Both the position numbers and the translations under genes were made by a program. Under the pieces are notes generated by a model. The model worked only from the letters and a program-made list of their open reading frames with translations. It ran no database searches and was not told where the DNA came from. Below, one piece after another: positions 17,901 through 32,109 of a DNA stretch of 64,000 nucleotides. Every line of letters starts with the position of its first letter. Positions within the stretch are counted from its first letter, which is position 1. The stretch is from Liolophura sinensis (Eukaryota > Mollusca > Polyplacophora > Chitonida > Chitonidae), in assembly GCF_032854445.1 (NCBI RefSeq), contig NC_088295.1, positions 70,586,028 through 70,650,027 on the forward strand, given 5' to 3'.

Positions 17901-20900
17901 CGTGTTCACTTTATATCACTGCCACCACTATCAAATTTTATACAAAAATCTTGAATGCCAAGTTCAGTGGAGTCACAGTAATGAGACAGGAGAGGATGTC
18001 AGAAAACACAAACACTCTTTGACAACCTTTTCTCTGTTTATACTCGATACACATGCATTTTCTTTATCTAAGCATGCACAACATGATTCTGACCGACATC
18101 TGAAACAATTTTATTGAGGAATGCAGTGTAAAGGTGGTTGAGAGGACATTAGTGATGAGGCTAAGCCTAAACAAGCCCAATTGTATCACACAAGATCCAA
18201 GGTCAAGCTTGTCTAGTGGCGTTAGTGATGTAACACGAGCATATGGAGCAAAAATTGCGCTGTAAGAAGTATGTGCCAGCTTGGAGATATCTTGGCAGCA
18301 TCTTGTGCCTTCATTGAGGAAGAGAGTGTTTACTTTAGCCTTCTCCATTGATGCTTAACCTTGTTAATTCATGTAGAGCTCTACTTGTATTTCTGTTATA
18401 CATCCCATTGTAAAAAAACTTCCCTTTCACCTTGTGACCACACATAATAAAAGTTTTTGTTTCCATATACATGTACTGGTACATACCAACCAAGCGTACA
18501 TGTAAGATCACTTGTGCGAACCTTGTGGAAATTGTATAAATTCTCACTGATAAAGGCATGCAGTGATTTGATTAATTAAAAGTTTATTGTCATTATGCAA
18601 AAATTAATGTGGTTTTTGTAAACTTCAGTATTTTTATAATTTCCATTTAGTATGAGACATACCACTGATGAGAACAATTTCTTTCATTTTTAATATCAAC
18701 TGTATTATAGTGTAACACAAAATTCTGTTGTGTTACACGGAGACTTTACCATCATAGATCTAAATTGTTAACCTGACCTGGCAGATGTATGCATCACTGA
18801 ACAGATAATCACAGTCTGCAGGCTGCACTTCCCCCTTGTTTACACTAGAAACATGCACATGTCAGTGCATGTTTGTTTTGAAGCACTCTTAATGTGTTCA
18901 GTTGTGTGTTCATAGGAATCATTTATAATCAGGTTGGAACTGAAAAACATTGTTTGAAACGTAATGTTCTGTTGCTGATAGTCACAGACCTTTTGGACCT
19001 GTCGTTCAGAGACACAAATTGGTGCTGTTCAGTACTGCTTGGTACGTCATTGCAGTCATTGATGGATAGTTTGTCTGATACTGTCTTTTACATAAACCTT
19101 CAAAAGTACATATAGAGATGTTTGTAAATGCAATTCAAGTCAGGTGGTTTTGCCATTGGCATCAAGTCAGCTAAAGCTTTTTGGTGGCTGAACTCTACAG
19201 GAATGAAATTCAGAGTACAGTGTACAAGATTACTGATGGCTCAGTACACTGTATTCTGTTACACTCCACAGCATCAGAGCAGCTCTAGTGCCCAGCATTC
19301 TGCCATTCTTTGTAATCATGTTCCACATTAGGGACTGTGTGTACACGTAGGTTCTCCACTCGGGCTATAGTGATGAAATGGTATGGCTGAAGAGGTGAGC
19401 AGCAGGTGATCAATAATTCTCTCTGATCAGTACTTGGAAGGACAGTTGTTTGCTGTGTGTGTCAAGGTAGTATACCTGAGTTTCAGAAAGCCGCTCAAAT
19501 TGATGCTTTAAATTTTGTGTTATATTTTGTGTTTTGTGTTTCTGCCCCATAGACCACAGGCGCCAACTGACTTCAGCATGCCTGGCATTATGATAACAGG
19601 GCAGGTCCCATGTACATGTACCACGAAGATGCTAGACCAGGTTACAGTTGAGTAAACTTGTATAGCCATTTCATTCCATGTGGAAGCCAACGGATACAGC
19701 TTTAACAGGTTTTTTTTATATTGCTGATAATGATAATATATGAGGGCTGTTACATTGTGTGTACATATACATGGGTTCTGTGTGTTTCATATTTTTTAGA
19801 ATTTTCACATTGATCTGTTGCTCTGAAGAAGCACACTGTGATTTGCAAATTTTTTATCACATTCATGCAATGAATCAGTATCCAGGCTTGCCTTTTAAGC
19901 TGGTTTCTAGCACTTCCTGGTTTAATTGAGAAGACAGGCTCATTAAAAATTTGAAATTTTGGAGACGTTTAAAAATCCAATAATGGATTGGATCATGGCG
20001 GTTTGCAACACCTCCATGGTTGAGAAGAGTTGGTTTGGTATCTAGGGTCTGACAGTGCCTGTGAAAAGACATGGCTGTACAATCAAATGAGTCTTGTTTT
20101 CATGAACTTTAAATTTTTTTTTTATTTTATTATTATTATTTTCTAAATAAATTTTAAAAAATGTGACAGAGGCTGATTGCCAGCTACATTTGTAGCTCGC
20201 CTGTACTTTATATGTACCTTTGTGTATTGGTATTAGTATCAAACATAAACAAAATGTTACGTATGGTATCTCAAAAAGTATTTTCCTGAAGTTTTACATG
20301 CACATAAAACACAATGACATAAGGGGAATCTTCCACTGCTGATGCTCTGTGTCTATATTAATTACCGTAAATTACCAAATTAACAATTTCAGTACTTTGT
20401 GTTGAGCTGAAGTTCTGCAATCATGTGTCTCCTATAGGCAAGCTCTTTGGTAGTCTTGCTACAAAGTATAAGTTTAAAGTAAGGACACAGGCTCAGATAC
20501 AAATTTCAAGATTTAACCCTTGCGCCTAGAAAGTGGTGATATTTTTTAATTGTGTTGGCCAGGCAGTAATATTGATATGTTAATGCTAATGTTAATCATT
20601 AAAGTACATGTACATAGAGTACAGAAATCAGAGGTGGAGGGGAATGCAAGTGCCACATGTGTAGTGCCTAGGGGAATTTAGCTCATTAAACTTAAATATT
20701 CCATTCCAATTTACTTAACTGCATGTCACACAAGTACATTTACATGTACATGTATTTTTTCTGTATGACCTGTACCTTTCAGTGCCTAAAGGAGGCAGGT
20801 ACAGACTTTGTTTACATTGGCTAGCTGATCAGGTTGGAGGCCTTGCCATTTCATCCTGGAATCAGTGAGGCTGGCATGTGGGTCAGTGATGTGTTAACAC

Positions 20901-23900
20901 TCCAATATACACAGGCCAGCCCTAACCATACCCCTGCCACACAGTGTGGCCCTAGGCAGACTCACAAGGGGTGATCTAGGATATACTTAGCCATAGTCAC
21001 TGGATAAGTGGGACCAAAGGCCCAGCATTTTAATTATTTATCTCAACTCCATTAGTTGTTTACCCTACAGTGGCTGATCCAAGGTTCTGTATTGATTTTG
21101 TGTTTTATGAACTTGTTTTGCCTCTATGAAATACGAACTCAAAGTACATGTATATGTACTGTTGATAGAAGTATGCTCAATACATGATCTTTTGTATTTG
21201 ATGTTCCAGCCAACAAAAAGGTTATTCATGTACATGTAGATGTAAACCAGTTTTGAGCTCACGTGATGTCATGAACTTCTTTCTGAAATAGTATATGGTG
21301 TTTAAACATGTCCTTGCCTCGCTAGTGCTTTATATACTGTAATATTTGAACACTTGTTTATTTCCATTGAGAGAAAGTGAGGGAAACAATGAAATATTTA
21401 CATACATGTAAATATGTAGTAATAGGCCCGGTACATATACATTATATGTGATGGTGAACTTTATTCACTCAGCATTCACAAGGCATGGGAATACCACGCA
21501 ATCACATTTGCCCTTGCTCTTACACATACACTGTACATATACTAAATGAATGTTTTTTTAACCAAAGCTTTAATGAAAAACTTAATTTGGGTCTGTCCAT
21601 TCATGCATTCCCCTATCTGTCTGTTTTGGATGTTGTGTCCAATAAAACTCCTCCAAATATTGTCCAGTTTTGATGAAAATTTTGTGAACAGTTCATTTAG
21701 TGGAACCTTAAATTAAGTTTGAAAACTAGGCCGATCTAGTTATGTTGCGTAGGTCTATACATGTGTGTAACAGATTACATGATTCTCCTTGGTTGTTGGT
21801 TTCTGTATATTAACTGTTCAAAAGATAGTCCTCATTTGTTAAATTTGTTGTGCAGATTCATTATGTGGTGCTTCAGATATAAATTCTTTTCTTTATAATA
21901 AGAATGTGAAGTCCTATATTCCAGTTTGTAGAAGTTTTAGTTATCCAATATGGTTAAAGGTTCCTGGTTCAAATACATTCTCACTATGGTGTGACTGGTA
22001 CTTTGCAGTCATGCTATTAAGCCTTGCGCTTTAAGTACATGCATGAAGGCCTTTTAGTGTTGCAAGGAATTTCGATATAACAGGAAACAGAACTAGAAGT
22101 ACATGTACATAATTCTACATATGTACATATGTTGCCATTGAAAGTAAATGTACTCTGACTTGGGCAGTGGTGGAGGTGGGGTTTGAGGGCATACATTGTA
22201 CACGCACTTCTGGTACAAGTGTATGTGGATCATTCCATATGAACATATTCTGGGCAGAGCACCAAGCCCCAAATGCATTGTGCTTTTCAGTGAATTGAGT
22301 TACTATTTATACAGCCGATGGAAATGGATGATAGCCACCCTGATAGTGCTGACACAGCCCTGAACTCTGCTTTGCAGCTACTACTCAACGAGTACATGTG
22401 GTCCCTAAATTGCTTCATTTTGCTCTCAAAAAAATGAAAGGCAAGTTACAGCTCTTGTGCCAGGAAAGGTACATGTTGGTAGATTATAGCCTGATATAAC
22501 ACCGTGTTCTGCTGGTGGATAATTAAGCACTGAAGCTCATCATGTGATGGATCATGGTGACTCTTAGTGAGAAGGAAGTTTTTAAATATGCATATGCCAA
22601 AGACCCATTAGGTTTTGATAGTGTACCATACACATACATTAATATTCATTTGTTTAGATAAGGTCTGTGTTTTTAGGCAGTTACATTTGAACTGAGTTTT
22701 GCAGAGAAGTTTAGGGAATGCATAATAGCGTTTGAGTTGATCACTTGTCTTTTGTTATTCCGGGTTGGTTTTCTTAGTTAAGCAGTTAAATATTACTGCT
22801 GCTGGCAGGGAAGTTGTTGCCCCTGGCAGTCAGAATGAAATCATGTGGTGGCAGTTCTGTCGAGGCATGTGTGCATAGCCATACATATACATCTAGGTGA
22901 TCACGGCTGTGACTGCTCTGATGAAGATAGGACTTGGCTGTAACGGCATAATCTGTCAAGGTACATACATGTACATCTGGAGAGCGTAGATGGATAAACA
23001 TCCTGAGAATTCGCCCTTTTGCACCACAAACTTAATAGTGATGGGCAGGGCTTTATGATAAAGGCAGGGATGTGTGAAAGGGAAATTTGTGATGTGGTGT
23101 CATTGTTTCTGTTACAGGTGTATTTATAGTCAGGTTGTCAGGCAGCCTGTACTTGGTGAGAGCTGCAGTCTGATGGTAGGCTGGACAGAACCACAGCACA
23201 TCTCAGAGTCAACTGCCAGACAACCAGTTGTGAGTATTATCATATTGATCCCCTCCAAACTGCTTCATTTAATGGCCCCATGTCCCTGTTGGTGTGGTAT
23301 TTATTGACTTCCTGATTTTGTACTAGATGAATTTGCCGACAGATGGCATCAGACATATCATGATTAGGGCCTTGCAGTATGTACACGTAGAGCCATCCGC
23401 CGCTATTGAAAACTTGATGTATGTGAATAAGCCTTGTCAGAAAAGTTTTTTTCATTTAGTTTGGTATCAGCATGTTCTCTTTAACTTGTAAATTTCTGCT
23501 ACATGTGGTTGTATACAAATGCTGGGCAACTCTGTCTTTATTATAGATGTTTATTGTGCAAAATTAGGACAACCTACATGACCGTGTGCATGGTGTATTG
23601 TGTGAAACCAGCCATACATTTACCAAAGGCAGTGGCATATAGTATTTATTAGGAGTGTTATCCAACCAATGATCCAGACTAGAATTGAGATGGAGTTGTC
23701 TGCCACTGCCAGGTCGCAAAGATACCTACATAGATTTCTGCCTAATCACATTTCCATATTCATATAAATGGAGCTTGAAGCATAATGAGTGGCCCAACAT
23801 GTATCTGAACAACTTTATTGATCTGCTGTGTTCCATATCTGTAATATGAGGCACTCATTGTGAAATTAGGCTGCACTCTGTCGCTGTGGAACAGAAATGT

Positions 23901-24319
23901 GTTTTGTACACTCGACATTTATATCAAGGGACATGTGATTGATTAATGGCCAGCTGCTGTATAGCAGTCCATGGAAGACTGTGTTCTTCGCCAGTCTGCG
24001 GCTCTGCTCTTAGTGGCCCTGGTCTTAACCTTGCTTACTGTCATGTTTTAACTTTATACAGTTCCATTTTTTGAACTATGCAGGTAGGTAGTCCACTACT
24101 ATTCATACACCATGAATTCTGTAGGGTAGTATTCGGATTGGTGTGCCACTGAAGTTTTTGAATGTCAAAAATGCTGATAGTTACATGTAGGGTAAATGAT
24201 AGTGTTATTAATGATACTTATGCCACGTACATGTAGATGCCTCAGGTTGTGCAATTCATTCAATTAGTGTTTCATTTAGCATAGACTAGCAGGGTTATAT
24301 GATTAATTTGGTATTGTAG
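14961..24319. other. Long AT-rich interval, probably intron
   Basis: I found no exon for a G-patch (G-W-x-x-G-x-G-L-G) or a C2H2 finger on the plus strand, and no convincing minus-strand gene. One weak exon candidate is 22315-22391: acceptor tttatacag, open in phase 0, containing MEMDDSHPDSADTALNSAL, donor GA|gtacat. It would join 14960 and 24320 with an open frame, but that frame does not continue into 34548. Otherwise the sequence is plain, with frequent TACATGTA words. Confidence 0.5.
22315..22391 (+). other. Weak internal exon candidate
   Basis: Preceded by tttatacag and followed by GA|gtacatg. It starts in the phase left by 14960 and leaves phase 2. Joined to 24320-24421 it gives an open frame (…LLLNE-RQLEFTLRVNGDGE…) different from the frame that fits the later exons. 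A 77-base open stretch is easily found by chance, so confidence is low. Confidence 0.2.
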
Positions 24320-24354
24320 GAGACAGCTGGAGTTCACTTTACGGGTTAACGGAG

Positions 24355-27115
24355 ATGGAGAAAGGGAAGTCTCGTGTCCCTCAGGCCAGCAGTGTGGCAA
24401 AAAACCAAGGAAAAAGCGCAGGTAATGTCTGCCTGGAAGACATACATGTAAATCAACATAGCACATCATGCAAAAATGTTTGTAAGCATCTTGATGCTTT
24501 CTCACGGAGATGTTTCTGTGTGAAGAACAATGGAACACATTGAATTTCTTTTTATCTTTAGATTAGGTCAACTGTGAAATTTCCATTGTCACCATAATAG
24601 TTTTGTATTCAGGTATGAACTGTACACAAGTGTGATCTGAGCGGAGATCAGAGGTTACAACATCATGTATCTAAATGTTATTCTTCATCATGCACATATG
24701 GGATTGCAGGAAACATAGTTTAGAAACCATTTTTGGGTGTGCATTGTACATGTATTACGTTACAGTGTTGCTTCAGTAGAAAAAGACAAGATACTCATTA
24801 CTTCTTCTTGTGTTATATTTAAGTAACTTGTTATTATAATAGAGTTGATATTTTTTTATTTAATACTTGTTGATAGTTGCATGTCAGAATTTTATGTTGC
24901 CACAGTTTTGACTTTTATATTTCTACCAATATTTGCCCTGAACTGAAGTATTTGGAACAGTCATACTAAACTGTGTAAGACTACATTACTTGGAATAGAC
25001 TTATCAACTTATGTCATTTTTTCTCAATAATGCTGCTTGAGAGCAGCATAATTTCTTTATGCTGTATTTTTACATATGAAAGTGACTGTTGCAAGTGTTG
25101 CTGTTGTGTTCTGGGCAGATTGATTGTTTGGGCTGTGGTATGATGGTGATGGATTTGTGTGCAGTAGTGTGGTGGTGGTGGTAATGTGAGTACTGTCTGG
25201 CTTATCAAATGATGTGGAAACTCTAGTCACCAACAAACTTTGTGAAACAGTAAGTTTGTCAGATGTACGTGGATATGTGTTAGCATATGTGGAGAGCATT
25301 CCTGATATCTGAAACCTTGGTCTGCTCAGCTATTGGCATCTTTACAGCTGAGAGGGCTGTGCTGTGGGAGTTTCTATAGCTTGGGTGAGCCAGATTGAAC
25401 TGAGATTCCATGATCAATGCGTAGTGATTTGGCCCAGTGGCAGACTGCCTGAGTTCCTGTCTTCATATGTACATACTGTGTGACCAGCTAACCACATTCC
25501 ATATATTGATCCACTTCTGGCTAATTGATGTATTGATTCTGACTTCTTTCTTAATCTTGGAACTTGACAGCTTTTGGAACTGGCTGTTTAAGCTCTTTGC
25601 ACTACCATTTCTGCCATTTTGTTCATGAATTGTCTGGCAAGAGTGCAGTACAGTTGGGCTTTGCTGTTTAAAATTCAGCCAGTACCAGTGAAAGTCATTC
25701 AGCCATACATTGTTATACAGGCAGTCTGTATACTACACTGGACGTGTACTACTGGTTATGTTTTAACCATTGTCTCCTGTAGACTTCAGTGTGAACAGTT
25801 ATTATTATATATTTGTACATAGATATCCATAGTGGTGTTCAAACATTTATCAATGTCAACTTGTCCTGTAGTCATGGTAGCTCTAAAATACCCAGCATGT
25901 ATTAAAAACTGACATAGATGGAATTCTGTGGTTCTCTGGAGATAATGCTTTCTCTGTTAGAAACTTTGCAGGTTAAAGCACTACAATATTGTTGTTTCAA
26001 TGAGAACTTTCGTGCTTAAACATTTAAGGTTTACAGTATGGCTTTGGTACTTTCCATCACAGAGATTTACACTATTTGTCTGAAAGAAGAGACTATATAT
26101 ATAGATATTACTTTATACTAAAGCTAACCAAAGTTTGAGACATTCCTCCGTTTGCAGTAAGGTGTTCTTTATGATGAGTTCTATATGATCTTCAATCTAA
26201 AATTGTTATATGTTTTTTTGTTCATAAAACATCTACAAAATAAATCCTTGTGTGGCACATGCCTTCTGGCAACCATAATCAAGCATGCACGATACAGCTA
26301 TGTATGCCTTTAAACTAGACTTGGCAGGAAGCCATGTGATGGTGTATGGTAACCAAGAGTGAACATTTTCATTCTACATCATCTTTGCCAGTCAGAAGAG
26401 AAGTTTAAGTACCCTTTATTCCCCTGAATAGAAAGGCTATTTAGAGTAATATAATTCCATTTCCTTTGTGGACGATTTGGCATTCTCTTAATGTGATTGT
26501 AAGTTTGCTAACATTGCTAACTAGTAAGCCACACTCTCTCCTTTTGATATGTAGACATATACATATTTTATTTGTATTACTCACCCCATATCATCTCCTT
26601 GCAATATACTCCTTCCAGAAAGCCACCTTAAGTTTCACTAAATGGTAAGTATTTTGTTGATTAACCTGAGGGTCGAGGCAGACAGTAACAAGCACCATCA
26701 GTCTCACATATATTTTACCTTCAGCAGAAATCTAAGTAAAAGTGATAGCCATTGCCCAGTGTGGAAAGTAATAAAGAGGCAATATTTGTATGTGTATGTT
26801 GATATTAGTGGTTTGGTCTTTCATGGTGGATTTCCCTGTGAATTGCATTTGCTTTCATACATGTGCTAAATCTGTCACTATGTTGTCAGTGAAATAAGCA
26901 TACATAATAAACCATTCAGTAGAGTGTTTTTTTCCCACACTTATTGAGTACTATTAAAGCAGAACAGTTCCTTGTAAGTGTAGTCATGGGACTGCAGTCT
27001 TTGTGATGTATGAGTAAGTAAAAGGAAATTCTGAAGGATGTAAATCTTTAACCCTGCTTTACCTTCAAACTTGTGTAATAGTCTCAGACTTCAGTATCTG
27101 AATAGGCATTTGTAA

Positions 27116-27152
<37 letters not shown>

Positions 27153-30100
27153 TTAATCATTGACCTACATGTATAAATAATATACCACAATATGTGTTTT
27201 ATTATAACTGCCTTCCCATACAAACATCTCTGCCTGTGTATATGTGTTGTTACGCCCTCTTTACTACCAATTAGTTCTCTGTGTGATCTTAATTTACCCA
27301 TTTTATGGTTTGATTCATACATCTGTGTAAAATTTTAATGATGAAGAGTAAATAAATGATGGCTTCATGTATGTGTGCATGAGATATTGTTGAAGTGGAT
27401 GTGGGATGGTGTATGGGGTATTCTTTCTTTGCCTATGTACATGTGTACTTCTCACATGTATTTACTTTCACATAGATACTTTAGCAAGAGCCCTCAATAC
27501 ACTGCAAAGGAAGTTTAGATTTTTTTTATATAGAAAAAGACCATTTTACAGAAGAAAAAAACATTTTCTGGATTACACAAATTTTAAGACTACAGAAATA
27601 CATCTGAGTGAGCTGGTTTTTGAGCACATAGTTAGTGCGTAATGTAACAAGATTCGAGCTACATATAAACAGAATGCTATATTAAAGTACATACATGCAT
27701 ATGTATGTATACATGTTCAGTCCACAGATTTGTTCTGAGCTGTAACCCACAGCCTATTAAAGCTGTTACCAGTATGTGAATACTTCGGCCCACCTGGGGT
27801 AATGGTTTCCATAGGCATTTTAAATGGAACATCTGGGTGCTATACATTTACATCTATTTTTTACTTCCTGGATACCTCCAGTCTGATTTTAATGAATTCA
27901 ATATGTCCAACTTCTTGCCTGGTAATCTCAATTCAACTGCGGGTTTTTACCAGACTTGACACTAGATTAGAAGCCAAATTTCATTTACTTTTATAATAGG
28001 CAACAAGAGTTTTTATCTTTACGTACCACTCCAACTCGCATGTTAAAGCACACATGTACATGAAGGAATGTCCAAGGAGATGCTGGGAAAAAGTATCTTG
28101 TCTGTTTTGAATGCAGTGTACAGTATGATGTTTAAAAAAATTGTTTAACTTGTTAATTGCCTGTGAAGTGTTTTTACATGTATTTTCATATATATGGTAT
28201 GTATTGTACTTCACTTTCTCATACTATATCTGTCGTGCGACACTAATATGATTTATAAATGTGCATTTACAACATGTATAGGTTGTTGATTACCAATTAA
28301 CTAAGCCAACTAAGCCCAGTTTCTGTTTTTATACTTCTCAGTAGAATTTTTCCAAATTCTTCCATTCTTTCATCCATAGTTATCAAGTAAGCTTGATGCA
28401 TTTTTTTTTTCATGGAAATAGAAATTCAGATGTGAACATAAATTTTGTCTTTCTCTTATTATCCTACATGAAACCATTAAATGGTATGTGCAAATGGCAA
28501 CTTAAATTTAGATTAATGTGTACATGTAGTTCATATTAAACTATGTTTCAAATGCAGGTGTGGGTACAAACCATGCCAGTTTGAGAGGTTTGAAGTTGTT
28601 TGGAGACACATAAATGTAACGATTTCAAAATCTGTGGTGAGGAACATGATAAATATTTTTGCCAGCATATGAGACAGTAAAAAGGGTTTTTTTTTTGGTT
28701 TTTTGGCACAAGCTATTGTGGTGATCAAATTTTGGATCTTTATTACTGGTAATTGGTAGTGGATATGTTAATGTATGATGGATATGCATGTGGGAGTGGA
28801 CTGTGGAATATTAGTGATGTTCTTGTGGTAATATAGAAGGCCAATAACATAACTGCTGTTAAATTTTAACTCAATACATGTTCATGTATTCATGTTTTGG
28901 ATGTTCTTGGAATTCCAAAAAGATTTTTGTTCATCTCTAGACAGTAATATCAAGTCTCTAAATCAATTTTACATGTCTGCAAAGCATTTTTTATTAATAA
29001 TCAATCATGGACTTTCATTGGTTCGTGTGAGCTGAGAGTTGATCAGTAAATCTGTGAAGATCTAAATCTGGAATTCATTGCTTTGTAAGGAAGTGAATGG
29101 ATTTTTGTGTTGACAAGCACGCTGACCAGAAATTGCTTTTCTGGCCAGTGTGCTAGACCTTTGTATCCACATGGAACTGCTGGCAAATAGATTCGTGGGC
29201 AGGGTCTGGGAATTGATCTTGGTGTTGCCTTAGTTACAACAAGTTTTGTGCGACTGTACATCGAGCTGTGTTGTGGTGTGGTTATATAGTGGACTAACCT
29301 CCCGCTTTGGTGGCATCTCGCTGGCTTGTTGATCAGTGCACAGCTTTATCTGAATAGGCTGAGATGGGATGTTTCCATGCAGTTCTTGGTGGTGGTTGTC
29401 CATGTACATATAGTGTCAGTAATACTGTAAGCTGTCAGCTCATTAGACATTCGCCTTGGACTGAAGTTTTGGATAGGTATGTGAAATATGGTCAGATGTT
29501 AACCATATATCTGACCTGACCAGCTTGTTTTGGGTCACCCAGATCATAAAAACGATTTGATAACACTTTAGAGTAAACGCAAAATGGGTACAGTGTGTCA
29601 CTTCATGTTTTATTTGCCCATATATTTTACATACAGATTAACAAGTTTGTATGCAGGGGTGTTTCTCGTTAAGTAACAGAGCTCATACAAGTACGTGAAG
29701 GTGCAGTGCGGAAGTGAAATTATGCATATTATGTCATTACAGCTATATTTAACATGTGTATAATACTTTTGAATTTTATACCCCTATTATTTTAGTAGGT
29801 AGTTTGGGTGAAATTTTTTTCTGGCATCAGCATGGATTAACATAGCAGCATCAGACTGATAGTGTATGTGAGTGTGGGGGAGATGGGTTGTACAGATGTA
29901 CCAGTGTGGATGTCAGAGCATGGTGATGTGATATCAGCTTATAAATATCTGTACAGCTAAACCTGTAAACTGCTGCTCTGGCTCAGGTGGGACCAGGCCT
30001 CAGCTGTAGCTTCATTACTGATGCATGTCTATTGAGAGAGGTGAGGAGATGTTCCAGGTAGCCACAATACTGTCTCTGTCAACACTTTGTGTGGTAAATA

Positions 30101-32050
30101 CATAGCCTGTGTGATCTATTTTATGAGTGGATCTGATAAACTTAATAGGTGTGGTTTGTTTTCAGTATGAGAAACTAGTGTGTATACGTATATATACGTG
30201 TACATTTAGGTCAACAATTAGGGTTACTAATAGAGTTGTGTCCAGGCTGTAAAGCAATAACCGCCTATCTTTACACGGTGAGTTAGCTGTTTAATAGCCT
30301 TGCAGATGTGTACATGTGTATGTCCTGTACATAGTTCATGCAGCATATGTCATGTACATTGTAGCTAGTTCACATAGCTTTACTAACTGGTCGGTGGTAT
30401 CTTTCAAACATAACGCATTGAGTTCTGATTTTTTGGTCAACTTTTTGTACTTGTTCAAACTGTTCGTTTTAGTTCTATCTCAGCTCTAGACATCTTATGC
30501 TAAACAAGCTGTAAGTCTTTTGCATATTTCAGAAGTATTTCTTGTTGTAAGGTTTGTTAATGTTCTTTTGTAACTAATGAAATCGCTTATAGGTAATTGT
30601 TGTCTACTGCATTTCATTTAACTTTGTAATTTCGCATTTTCTTGTGCCTATTTTCATTTCTGTTGTGATTTTCTGTGTTCTTTGTCTAATTTGAATGTTT
30701 CATTTCAAGAAATCACTGTGTGTATGAATGTCCATTAACTTACGGCATGACTTTCATAATATTTCTAGTTCTTTGTATCACATACTGCACATATGTTTTC
30801 TATTTTACCTTTTAGGTACACCGCATCCCTAGTGAGTGCATACAAGGAACACTGTTCACCTAATTTCACATCATATACACACTTTCCCCCCTAACAGTCA
30901 ACGTGTATCAACATGTTATAAATTCCCTCAGTATGACAGTTTGGTATTTGAAAATGTAACAAGAACCCCTATGTAAGAATACCTGAACAGTAACCATAAT
31001 GAATGCACCATCCCTAGTTATGCAAGTTAATTGTTTACCTTCCATTCATACTTCTGTGTGCAGGGTGTTATTTTTGAAGGATTGTTCATGTATGTGGAGG
31101 ATTCATTCGGTAATGTTTACATGAACATCTGTATTTTTTTGTAACATTCATTGAGCTTTCTGAACAGCTCTCCACATATGTTCAACTGGGCTAAATTTTA
31201 GGGTTAACCTCTAGCTTATTAATGCAGAACAAAGCCCAGCTGAATTTGTGCAGGGAAAAAGCGTCACTTTTGTCTGCCACTAAAGTTTATGTTTGGAAGG
31301 TATTAAGTATATGTGCATGTAGTACATGTACCTATATATGTTATCATAAGACAGATTTGTTCACAAAAGCTTACTTTAAATTGCAGCCTGCATGTGTGAT
31401 CTCTGGTATTTTGACTGTTCTTAAGTGGCATTTTGAACAAATACTGCACATGTTTTGTGTCCTAACAAGTGCTCAGTTTTTCTTTCAGAGAAATTGACTG
31501 ATAGCTTTGCTCATCATAATCGATAAATTTGGCCTAAGGTTTACTTTAGCGCCTTACATGTGTTCATTTGTGGTTTGTAACAGTTTCATTACATAGTGTT
31601 GAAAAAATTAGATGCATGTTAAACTCTCAGTTTTATTACATTTATATGTACTATCATACACATGCTTATGTGTAGTTAGTTTGACAAATATTTGATAATG
31701 CATATAATCCTCTAATAATGGCACAAATCAAGATCTGAGGTTGTTTTTCATATTGTGTAAACTTAAAGCATAATGTGGATAAATTTGGCTGATGGTATAA
31801 TGAAATAAGTATCACACATAATATGACATTGGCAGGAACTTTGCCTTATTAAAATAAATTAATCAAACTTAATTGGTAAAGGTAACTTTTGAATGTGCCT
31901 TAACCACCTCTACCTGAAGTGTGTTGGTAGTGGTTAGTACACTGTATTTATATATTCTGTAACACATGTGCCCAGCTATCAATGACACTGATGCTAGCAT
32001 TGTTTTGCATGGAACATTAAATTACCATATACCATTCACATTAATATACA

Positions 32051-32109
<59 letters not shown>

